Shown piece after piece: positions 11,217-21,480 of a stretch of 64,000 nucleotides of DNA. Origin of the DNA: Strongylocentrotus purpuratus (lineage: Eukaryota; Echinodermata; Echinoidea; Camarodonta; Strongylocentrotidae); assembly GCF_000002235.5 (NCBI RefSeq), contig NW_022145594.1, positions 18,330,412-18,394,411 of the forward strand. The letters are read 5' to 3'. Numbering within the stretch: the first letter of the stretch is position 1; each line of letters begins with the position of its first letter. The notes beneath the pieces are model-generated. The model searched no databases, was not told the origin of the DNA, and saw only the letters and a list, made by a program, of their open reading frames with translations. The position numbers and the translations under genes were made by a program.

Positions 11217-11372
11217 ATTTCGATTAATGACGTCAATTTCGGAATTATGAATGTTCGGAAGTAGGAATCCTATTTCATTTTCGGAAATTTTCGGAATCAT
11301 AAACCGTCGGAGTAAGGAGCCTTCGGAAAACGATCCTTCGTAATTACGAACCTCCGGCATTACGAACTGAAA
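11217..11372. repeat. Degenerate minisatellite with TTCGGAATTACGAACC-like motif
   Basis: About eight imperfect copies of a roughly 16-bp motif (consensus near TTCGGAATTACGAACC) follow one another. Examples are TTCGGAATTATGAATG, TTCGGAAGTAGGAATCC, TTCGGAATCATAAACC and TTCGTAATTACGAACC. It is non-coding. Confidence 0.6.
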
Positions 11373-12354
11373 ACTACGTGTAACAATACAGAAAAAGGAG
11401 ACATACAAACCTTTTAACAGAATTAGCATCTCAGAACCATTTCATGTAATCATTAAGACACCAGTTTAACACCATACCTTGCTTTCCCATGTCCTTCCAA
11501 AAGCATATTCACTGGATCAATGGAAAGTGAGTGAATATAACTCTTTTGCATCTGAATCAATAATCTCGACGGAAATGGCCCTTTCAAACAAATGCAATGT
11601 TTTTCACATTATAAACAAATGACGGGAAAGATAACGTTTTTAAGCTGATTGAGTTATGACGAATGCTGTAGCTGAATGAAACACTGGAAGTTATGGAAAT
11701 AATGCTTTCCAAAGAAATAGGATTTGTCACAGAATACCAGGCAGAGGTGACGCCGAATGCTTCATTTACTTAGTGCATAATATGATCCTATCACAGAAAG
11801 AATCATATCCAAATCAAGCTGCTTGCATTTCTGATGAAACAAAAAGTAACCGATTCAATCTGATCTGATGAGGTGATAATGAATAGGCAGCACAAGGCCA
11901 CGAATAATCATCATATACCATGGTTGAGAATCAGAGATACTGAAGAGGATCGTTACCATGGTGATGATGCTTACTATTCCTAGTCTACAGACACAGACCC
12001 TTATCAGTCGCTGTGCGTAACAGAGTGTCTGCAAAGTGAGACTAACCAGACTGCAAGGTGTACTGTACCGTCTGTACGTACTCCAAAATATGCTCTGTAC
12101 CCTACATGCTCCATTCAACATAGCAAGAGACTTCAAAAGAGCAAGACTTGAATCAAGGCTTTAGGAATTGAGATTAAGTACCAAATTGGGGTCTGTGACT
12201 GCAGACTATTGCGAGATGCCGGCACCCGGATAAACGATGACGACACAGGATAATGAGCGGGAAACATCAGCAGGTGATCGGCATGGCGATGAATGCAGGA
12301 GGCTCAATTCACATCAAATACTAAAAAGTCCGAGAGGACAGGGAGGGACCGATA
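11373..12354. other. Intergenic, nothing recognised
   Basis: No supported gene. A 93-codon minus-strand ORF (11855-12136) lacks any recognisable domain. Confidence 0.35.
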
Positions 12355-12397
12355 GAGAGGGAGAGAGAGAGGGGGACAGTAGGGGGGGGGGGGGGGT
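12355..12397. repeat. (GA)n followed by poly-G
   Basis: A short GA tract followed by GGGGGACAGTA and a run of about 13 G. It has the same GA-then-G order as the tracts at 7.4 and 31.2 kb. Confidence 0.8.
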
Positions 12398-15300
12398 TAC
12401 TGAAAGAGATGAAAAGTTCGAGTTGGAAGAAGAGATGTAGATAGAATACATAGACTAGATATAAATGGAATTATAAATAGTATACTAATAATGACATATT
12501 TTATATTTTCGTTTAACCAGGGAAGCATTATCAGCTTCAATGCTGTTCCTCTTGAGGGTCCTGCATTTATTTTTTTTACCCCCGGCAATTGCCAGGTACC
12601 CACTAAAACTGGATTGAAGACTGGCAAATGTAATACATTGCTAAATAACGTTAATGCCAGTTTCCATTATCATGGCAGTATTTCCATTAACTTAGATATT
12701 TATAACGACGTGTTTGTTTTAATTTAGTGTCTTTTAGAATGAAACATCCAAAATAATGGTTTTTAGATGAAAGGCTCTTCTGTTTCATTTCCTACGATAA
12801 ATGATCAACATTGGAGGAGATGATAAAATCACTGAGAATATGCAACTCTAACCGTATTGACGGTTTTGCATTGATTTTGAATCGTTGAAGTGGTTTAAAC
12901 GTGCCTTGTAATTATGAGGATTTCTTAAGAGGAATCATACTTTTTTTTGGTCTTGTTTAGGTCACTGGCTTGAAGATGAAGGTAAGAGCGCCACCATTTG
13001 GCATTTGTAAACCCTTATCCATTGAAATAGTTTTATCGGACTGAAGTATATAGGCTTATATTTGGAAAGTCTGTCTTATAATGTCAAGACGTCAATATAT
13101 CAAACAAGAAAAAAACACCATCCGAGATCATGTCAGTTTTCGGTTCGTTGAAAGACGGTTAAGCGCTGTGGCATGAGTCGTAAGAATATGTGATGAGGTA
13201 CTTTTTACCAATGTTTCGTTTAAAAGTTAATTCTAGGAAAAAAGATAAGCTCAAATAGGGCATCGGCCACAAAAAATAAATAAGAAGGTAACAAGGATTT
13301 TAGAGTTGATTGATTGATTTAAAATTATGCAGTTGTGATTCTCATTGAAATGGAAACCTAAATGAGGACTGTTGAGAACCGGTAATTTCCATTCATTAAT
13401 CGAATGATTGGTGAACTAGTTCTTGAAAAACGCATTCCGAAAATACCCTTATGTGTAGCTAATTCCGTTTGCCTCTTGAAAACTAATTACCCTAATTACC
13501 CTGCTAACAATGTGTTTGTATAAAATCACCAGAAAACTAGTTTTATATTGACCTAGTAATAACATGGACTTGGATCATCTGTCAGAAGCCTAAAAGGCGT
13601 AAGCAAAGATGAACGAATGGCTTTGATTTTGAGCACAAAAGGTCACTTAAAATATGACATTTTCCTTTTATTTTAGAGGTTGTTAATTCTGAAATTGTGT
13701 AACAAATACAAGCTGTTTTGAAAAAAACCAACTACACAGCGTATCCACGTTACCGTTTTCACACTTTCACACATGTGCTAGTTTTTTTCCCTGTAGATCT
13801 TCACGTTTGATTTTTTATGAAATACATGTGTTAGCTGTCTATCGCTACCTCTATAAAAAAGGTAGCAAAACGATGTCATATATTTCCATATTAGGGATAT
13901 AAAACAAAAACTTCTGATATTGATTTTGTTGGGAAAATAAACACATCATTCTACGTATCTTTGTTTTTCTTTGATAATCAAAGCGTTGAAAGTCTTTTTC
14001 CAAGTTTCTCAATTTATTTATTTTTGAAAAATACTTGAAATATAAAAAATAAATGTCAGCTCATTCATACAGCTTTCATGTAATTTAAATCAAACTAACT
14101 TTAATATTTTGTTAATGGCATGAAACAGATGTGAATGGCATGAATACAAATCATTATAAAATAAAAATATGGTGATAAAACATTTTTTTAGCAGTAAAAA
14201 TTAGCATTTGATTCACATGAGAACGCCCTTTCTTTCATAAACTTAAAGTCTATAACTACCACGGTACCATGTGACGTAACTAATATATCGGGGAAAAGAG
14301 GAAGAGAAGAATTTAAAGATAAAATAAAGATAAATAGATAGAGAGAGAGAGAATGAGAATGAATCAAGTAAGATAAAGAACGCAACAGTTTTTGTGGGGA
14401 GAGGGCGGGGTTGCGTGTGAATGAGAGTGTGTTCGAGGTGCGCGTGATTGAAGGTGTGTAACGATTGTGTGTGCTTGTGAGCATGTATACGAGAAAAAAA
14501 AGTAGAAAAGCTACGCATACTGACGCAAACCGACCTTGGAAGTTAATCAGATAATCTCCTCAATGAGATATTTATTTGCTGTGCATTTCTACATCTTTGA
14601 TAAACCTTTCTTTTCCAGCTTTTCAGGAATACTTCGACATCATCCCAAGATATTGACACAATCAATCGCTCCGTCGAAGAATGATTGAAATTGAATCCTC
14701 GCAAAAGATTACATCGTTAGTCTATTTACCCTGCTACTCTCTGATGAATAGAAGAATGCATTGAAATGAATGAATGCACGTATTTGCCACTCTTGAGCAA
14801 ACATCAGCAGAAACGCCTCACCATTCTTTTGAAATAGAGATGCTTTTGTTAAATATAAAGTTGAGCTTTGGTCATGCCATTGCAGTGTTAAAGGAAACTG
14901 TGTGGAAGTGATTCGAAAGGTCTGTCATGTAGCACATACATCTAGTATTGGTGTATACTGTGAGGTTTCATAATCATCAAAATGGTAAGAAATTGGGTCA
15001 GTCTTCCTCAGAGTCACATATATTGCACAAGAATATGTCTGTTATGATATAGGACTACCGTTGCTCAAACTTGTCACTTTTCAAATATGGAGAGTCATCC
15101 TTTTCATGGGGATTTGTCTATGAAACTCTCCCACACTTATATAAAAGGAATGAAACAGCTCGCAAATTATTTTTCGCCTTTCCCAGAACTAAACCTTCTC
15201 TTCATAGTGGAATAATTAACAGCAAAGAAATAATGGACACGATTAATCAACGTTTGTACTACAAATGTGCTTCATTTCTTCTCTTCGTTCTCCTCTGTTA

Positions 15301-17156
15301 CACGCACACCCCCAAAATGGATGCAACTCTGTAGTTACTTTTAATACTAAAAACCAAAAGAATAACTACTTTTGAATAAACAACTGGGTTGCCATTTTAT
15401 ATTCCTCTATCCTCAATATTCACATCAGAAATAAAATGTAACAAATATAAAGGAAATATGAGCCTGCCAGGAGTAAAACAACATCCCTTTTGTACCCTAA
15501 AGCTAACACATGCTAAGCTACATAAAGGTTGACTATATTTGTTTGGATTTTCTCAAAAGAAAAAGAAAAAATATTCAGCATATACATTGCTCGGTTCGGA
15601 AAAACAGCAGTAGTTAGATTTCTGGTCAAGAGGGTGTTGAGTAAAATTTTCAGTCAAGAAACATGTTAAGAAGAATCAGTCACTAAATAGTATAGCAAAA
15701 TCTTTTCTCCATTCTGTTTCGTATGTATCTATAAGCGTTTTGTCAAGCAAGGATCCGATACTCATATGCATCCTCAAGAGGCCAAAAAGATTTTGTATTG
15801 TGCCTGAAAATCCGATTCATGCATGAAACGAAATGTGAAGGGCCAAGATACTTAAAATTATCTGAAGGCCGAGAAGACGAACCAGAGGCAATTAAGCAAT
15901 CGTGCACAATTTATCAATGACGTCATTTTTCCATTTTAATTGGCACTTTTTAAAGCGGACTCACCCTAAGGAAAACCCCCACAAAAGATCTTTTATTGAC
16001 ATGCTACAACTCAAGCTACTTTTGAATATTGCCGTATTTGTATAGGAAACAAAAAAACCTTTCATCTGCTAAAAAAATGTTATTGCATGTACCACGATTC
16101 TTTCCTCTCCTCGAGTAATGCATACCAGTAAATACGGCATACACAATGCATTTACCCATCTGCAAATACTGTTTTTTTTAACTTTAGCAAAAAAAAAGAG
16201 CAGAAATCTTTTTTCTGATGATTCGTTGAAACAATAATATGTACTCGTATCCGACGAAACCTGAAGAGGAAAACATTCTTTATTATTTCCAATTCCTAGC
16301 TACCAATACATCTATGATTAACTGATCGATATATTTTACAAAAAACTATGTATCAGGGACTTTAAAAAAGAGCGATTATGTCATCCCAATACACATAAGT
16401 CAATTGGCCTGGGTCTCATTTCAATATATTAAAAAGCTTGCTTTTTATGAACTTGGTATTATGAGTACGCAATGTTTTGTAAACGAAATCTTTAATACAT
16501 GTATAATACTTTAAACATTATATCAGCTGTGTCGAAATTCCTGGTACAGCATAGATCAACTTTCGCAAAGAATAATTCCCAATTGAGCATGCATATCATG
16601 AAATAGTAAATAATTTTCATCAAGATACACCCTCCAATCCGGAATTTGACGTAGTAATAATTCCGTGCGTCTCTTTTATGACTACCTATATTAACATTGC
16701 CAACAATTATGTCGTTTAATCTTTAATATCGTCTGTCATGTTCATAACATTTAGCTAGAAGCGTGATAAACTTTCGCTTCCATTCATGTACTATCATATT
16801 CCTACGGGAATTACGTGTCTTCCGACAAAGCAGAACGGATTCCCACCGTGTTAGAAATGTTGAAGTGTCGTATATGCCACCTCCTGATAACGATTTGAAT
16901 CCTGCTAACTGTTATTAAGTGTTCGGTCTTTCAGCTTGTCACGTTGCATGTAACCTTCATTTTATGGACGGCAATAATGATTCCTAGCCCTGCAATTTGT
17001 TATAATGTTTGATTTCAAATGCTAGTTCAGATTTGGAAACCGCGACATATTAAGATTTAAAAAAAGCCTCCGTTTTTGTAAATATGAAATAAATGGCAAC
17101 TGCGCGCAACCAAGGACCTGCGCGGATTCACTGCGTGCTGTGTCATTACTTCCCCA
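12398..17156. other. Gene-poor intergenic region
   Basis: Mostly AT-rich DNA. A short GA microsatellite (about 14336-14353) and GT-rich sequence (about 14410-14480) are the only simple repeats. ORFs of 60-100 codons have no recognisable domain and were not called. No RNA gene was recognised. Confidence 0.35.
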
Positions 17157-17599
17157 TTTTCACACAGGGGTAACATTCTTTAAAACTGATTAGTTTAAAG
17201 AGTTTTATACTAATCAGCTTTAGATACAACATCATTCACACAGAGAAAATTTCGGTGCGGTCGTTCGAGATTCACTGCTCTTTAAACGCTCAGTAGGACC
17301 TTTGCGCATTTACGAGCACTCACTGCTCGTAAATGCGCAATGGCCCTACTGAGTGTTTAAAGAGCAGTGTCCGGTCTAGTTAAGGACGTATATCCGTTCA
17401 CACACAAAATGTCTTGCTCTCTAAATACAGGCTTCGTATCTGCAGCCTGCTTTGACCGGCGTATGAATCGCGACTTCGTATCTGTCCAAACATCGTATAA
17501 ACGACGTTCACAAAGGAAAATTTTTCTTTAAAGGTGTTTAATTAAACATCTTTAAACTAATCAGCTCTAGATACGATGAATTTTACCCCTGTGTGAAAA
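17157..17599. mobile_element. Composite palindromic MITE with nested hairpin
   Basis: The ends are a perfect 17-bp inverted repeat (TTTTCACACAGGGGTAA at 17157-17173; its complement at 17583-17599). Inside each end a second pair matches (CTGATTAGTTTAAAGA against TCTTTAAACTAATCAG). The centre carries an almost perfect hairpin, 17273-17369, with 46-base arms differing at three positions and a five-base loop. There is no coding capacity. The nested arrangement suggests one foldback element with several inverted blocks, or an insertion inside another. Confidence 0.8.
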
Positions 17600-18029
17600 G
17601 GCTTTGCCACGTCAAATCTGAACGAGCCTTGAATGAATCCATTAGCCTCGGAATGCATGAAGCATACATTTAAAGTGTAATCAAACCTATTTCTATCGGG
17701 TAATACAAACTGAAGCACAACGTCTTTATGCAAGTCCTGATTGGTCAGTTGATTGGATTCAAGACCTTCCGGAACTTAATTAAAATGGATTTGACCTTAA
17801 ACAAAATTTCCGAGTTGCATATTTTTCACCTTGAATTTCGATAAGTTTTGGCGTGTCATAATGTGAAAGTGTTAAGCATTAATATGCTGAAATAAATGAT
17901 GACGTTTCATTAAATACGACTGTACCATACTTGGAATATAAACCAATCAAACAAATATGGCTAGTTTATTTTCTAGTATACAACCAATCTATATTAAAAG
18001 AAATGGTTTGAGATCATGGGTACACTCCA
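17600..18029. other. Intergenic, nothing recognised
   Basis: AT-rich spacer between two MITEs, with no ORF or RNA signal. Confidence 0.35.
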
Positions 18030-18030
18030 G

Positions 18031-18340
18031 GGGGGTGTTTCACAAAAATATTAATTTGAACTTAACTCTAAGTTAGACTTAATCGTTATGGAGAGCCATT
18101 TGTAGCCCTAAAATAGAATATATTCAAAAGCAAATATTCGAGTATTTTAGACTTTTTATAAGTTCCACGTCAAGAATATGAAATCTCCTTGATAATAGAA
18201 AACATGAATGATTTTAATCGACATTTTATGCTTTTTAAGATAACTTTTATACAATATTTTCAAAGATGCCAACGGCTTTCCATAATTGTTAAGTCCAACT
18301 TAGAGATAAGTTCTACTTAGGATCTTTGTGAAACACCCCC
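18031..18340. mobile_element. MITE with 16-bp perfect terminal inverted repeats
   Basis: The left end GGGGGTGTTTCACAAA (18031-18046) is the exact reverse complement of the right end (18325-18340). The inner arms also pair (AACTTAACTCTAAGTT against AACTTAGAGATAAGTT). About 310 bp, non-coding. I found no clear target duplication. Confidence 0.85.
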
Positions 18341-19946
18341 GTGGTAAGCTAATAATATCAATCTTCGTTCTAATTGTTATCGCCATAACAATGTCGATAA
18401 TCAATTTAAGATATTTTAACAAAGTGTCTCTTATGTATCAACGTCGAGTTACCGGACGCTCTCTCTCTATATATAAAAATAAAGTGTGCGTATGGAGGTG
18501 TGCGTTCACAGCTTCATTGGTCGATATGATAGCCACTTGTGCAGCTTCCCACACTCAACAGCAATTCCTTTTCTTGATTTCAAAGGCATAAACGGGAATT
18601 ATTGTAATGCTAAGAAGACTAACAATGTGGTTGTCGTGGGATTTGCGACAACTTCTTTTAGGCTTCCCGAGGCCGACGTTCAACGAGACCGACAGCCCTG
18701 AAGACCGACATTTCCCCATTTTTCCTGAATTATGTTTAAACTTTGTCGTTCTTTTGGGATGTTAGTCTAGCGGACTGTCGATCCATCGGCAATCGGTCTC
18801 GTGGACCGAATGGAACTTGCTTGCTTTCTATATTTCTGTGTTTTGTCAAGTCTCAGGGGCTGTAGGACCTGTGAACTTTCTGTTAATACTATATCGTGGG
18901 CTGTCGGTGTATTGAGTGAAACCTCCAAATTGTCATAGTGTATTTACACTATACCTTAACACATTATAATGGTTTTTCTATTACTAAACTAAGGCTAGTT
19001 GAAGACAAAGTCAAATCGGAGAACAACCACTGTGCCACAATCTAATCCTCTTTACCAGGTTTATTAAGTTTAATCAAATACAATAACAATTTAGCAGTCG
19101 ACACAAAAATAAATATGTAGTGAGATCTAGACACACGTTGTATTTTGTTATCATATATAAAGATACATCAGCTCAAAATGAGAATGTCAATAACAACATT
19201 TTGTCCAAGACATAGTTTACAGAGAAGGCCGTTATGGTGCACGCTGAACTTACGTACCTGTTTGACCAGAATAAACGTAAGGGTAAGAAAACAAAAGAAA
19301 ATTCGTGATATAATCTATGTAAAACGTGATGAAATTTATATATCCTTGGTTCTTTTTCTTCTTCTTCTGTTTTTAATGTATAGTTTCTATCGCTATAAAT
19401 ATTTATCTAAGGGATCTTTCACTAAAGAGTTAGAAATACAAATCGGAAGGTTTTTTTTTATCGTTTTGTTTAATAATGATTTAATTATCATAATGTTCCT
19501 ATTGACAGTATAAAAATAATAACAACTCGATTTATATAAAATCTTTTCCTAAAGGATAGAAGTCGTTGTCTATTAGGCTAAGGACAAATTAAGAATTGTA
19601 GAAGGATTTTTTAAGAATTTTTTTTAAGAAGCCAAATGAAGTACTTTTTTCCAGCAATATGACGAGTGACTCATATTTGATATCTAAAAATACATGGCAC
19701 ACGAAAAGGGAATAGATAAGAGAATAATTGGCAGCGTTTCCATTGCATTTATTATTGGTTAAAACCGACATTATTGCGATACGGAGGCCTACGAAAATTA
19801 TTGGAAACCTTTTTTTTGACTAAATTATTTGTTTCTTCTAATGATCTTAACCTTGCCCGACCTATCAATTATTGTGTGTTATATAATAGTATGGTCTATT
19901 ACTCCTTATTCGGTAATTCAAAATAAAGAACAATGAAATGAAAACG
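18341..19946. other. Intergenic; 3' flank of the GPCR gene
   Basis: No supported gene. A minus-strand AATAAA at 19748-19753, 194 bases past the GPCR stop, is a candidate polyadenylation signal. GAGACCGACAGCCC near 18684 and GGGCTGTCGGT near 18898 form a small spaced inverted repeat. Confidence 0.4.
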
Positions 19947-20963
19947 TTAGCCAGTAACAGATTGGACTAAATTTGCAGCGAAAGAGTCTCTGGCAAACAT
20001 TCGAAATACAATCTTACGAAATGTAGAATTCATGAGGAGATAAATAAGTGCATTCCAGAAACTGTTGCTAATGACAAAGATGAGAAGGACGTTTCGAGCA
20101 ATGCAGGGTATCTCTTTTCCTATGGCAGCACTTGTGAAATTCACCGACACCTGGGCTCCCCATGTTATGTAGAAGGCACCGGTGACCGCGAAAATAGTCC
20201 GCAGGTCCTTATTACCGCGAGGCTGATGCCCGACCGCGTCTGATTCGGCTGTTTTACCGCGTTCCGTATTGTTTGCTACTGCAGCTATGCGACGCCTATG
20301 CTTCCTTGCCAGCGTAATAAGAGTAACGTTACAGAACGTTGTTACGCCAGCTGATGCAAGAATGAGTGCGAAGTAAATAACAAGTATAGGATGTGTGGCG
20401 ATGTCCACGGAGGCAAATTTTAAATCGCTGAATCCAGCAACGATTTTGTGAGTAAAGCTTGCGGATGAGTTCAGAGTACCGATGGCAACCCCTGAGAATA
20501 TCAAAAGAATCATGCGTTGTTTTGTGACGATTGTGTGATAGCGCAATGGCCGCGTCACGGCGAGATACCTGTCAATGCTGACGCAGGCTAGGATCATGAT
20601 GGACTGATTAAAGAGCGTCGAACACCCGATGACTCCGATGATGGAAAAGGTCCTTGTCTTTGAGATGGACAACCCAGAGAAGCGGAGAGAATGGAAAGTA
20701 CAGCAGAATAGGCCGACGAAGAAGTCGACGATTGCTACCGCTTGGAAGCACAAGCGGGTGTTGTCGTTGAAGCACTGCTGGGCGTGATTAAGCGCAATGA
20801 GATTGATAACGTTTGAAAAGATGGTTATCATTCCACAGAGGACGAAGAGAACAGTGAAAGGAACGGATGGGGCACAGGAGTCAACGGTGCCATCTGTCAG
20901 TGTAGTCGCATCTGTAGAGGTATCAGTAACGCATCGGAAACAGGCAATTGTCGATAAGTCCAT
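19947..20963 (-). CDS. Class A (rhodopsin-family) GPCR, single exon
   Basis: This is a seven-transmembrane receptor of 338 residues that should act at the plasma membrane through G proteins. Helices lie at about 34-58, 72-92, 107-130, 151-167, 192-217, 254-276 and 288-311. Family marks are visible: N51 in helix 1, D80 in helix 2, D131-R132-Y133 after helix 3, and N304-x3-Y308 in helix 7. Oddities are an alanine for the helix 7 proline (NALIY), no CWxP motif in helix 6, and no cysteine at the start of helix 3 or in extracellular loop 2, so the usual disulfide is missing. The N-terminus is about 33 residues, without a signal peptide. The ATG at 20963 is the natural start. It fits the rapidly expanded, intronless GPCR groups known from sea urchin; the ligand is unknown. 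Confidence 0.9.
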   Translation of the reverse strand: MDLSTIACFRCVTDTSTDATTLTDGTVDSCAPSVPFTVLFVLCGMITIFSNVINLIALNHAQQCFNDNTRLCFQAVAIVDFFVGLFCCTFHSLRFSGLSISKTRTFSIIGVIGCSTLFNQSIMILACVSIDRYLAVTRPLRYHTIVTKQRMILLIFSGVAIGTLNSSASFTHKIVAGFSDLKFASVDIATHPILVIYFALILASAGVTTFCNVTLITLARKHRRRIAAVANNTERGKTAESDAVGHQPRGNKDLRTIFAVTGAFYITWGAQVSVNFTSAAIGKEIPCIARNVLLIFVISNSFWNALIYLLMNSTFRKIVFRMFARDSFAANLVQSVTG

Positions 20964-20994
20964 GCTGCCTCTGAAAACGGGCAGGTTTAATTAT

Positions 20995-21412
20995 AAATGA
21001 ATGAATGCAAAGACGAATTAAGTCAGCCTCTGCGGATATTTCTGATAAATAAAGTAGTAGTGGATAATTTCAGGCAACTAATCGTATCAGCGACGGTGTG
21101 AGGAACATCATTAGATGTCTGATTCAGAACCACTCCGAGGAGCAAGGGCACTCGTCGCATCTTTGTCCAGCGAAAGATCTAGAGGCATCGGGAACGTTGA
21201 GAAATGAATGAATGCAGAGATGGAATAAGTCAGCCTCGGTGGATATTTATGATAGTGAAAGTAATAGCGGGTGATTTCGGGTAACTGTTCGTATCCGCGA
21301 CGGCATTAATGTACATCATTTGATGTCTGGTATAGAACCACTCCGATCAGGAAGGGCATGATTCCTCGCATATTTGTCCTGTTCTAGATCTAGAGGCGGA
21401 CGGAACGTAGAG
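20995..21412. repeat. Direct tandem duplication of about 207 bp upstream of the GPCR
   Basis: Two diverged copies follow each other (20995-21201 and 21202-21412). Shared landmarks include AAATGAATGAATGC, AAGTCAGCCTC, GAACCACTCCGA and TCTAGAGGC, in the same order and spacing. The first copy begins about 32 bases upstream of the GPCR start codon, so the pair covers its probable 5' UTR and proximal promoter. Confidence 0.85.
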
Positions 21413-21480
21413 AGAGAGAGAGAGAGAGGAAGAGAGAGAGAGAGAGAGAGAGAGAGCGCGAGAGAAAGAGGGAGAGAGAA
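21409..21480. repeat. (GA)n microsatellite
   Basis: An almost pure GA tract directly after the duplicated segment. ORFs in it are repeat artefacts. Confidence 0.9.

Noticed and set aside
18750..18835. tRNA-like segment (TTAGTCTAGCGGACTG)
   Set aside because: There is no B box at the right distance and no cloverleaf.
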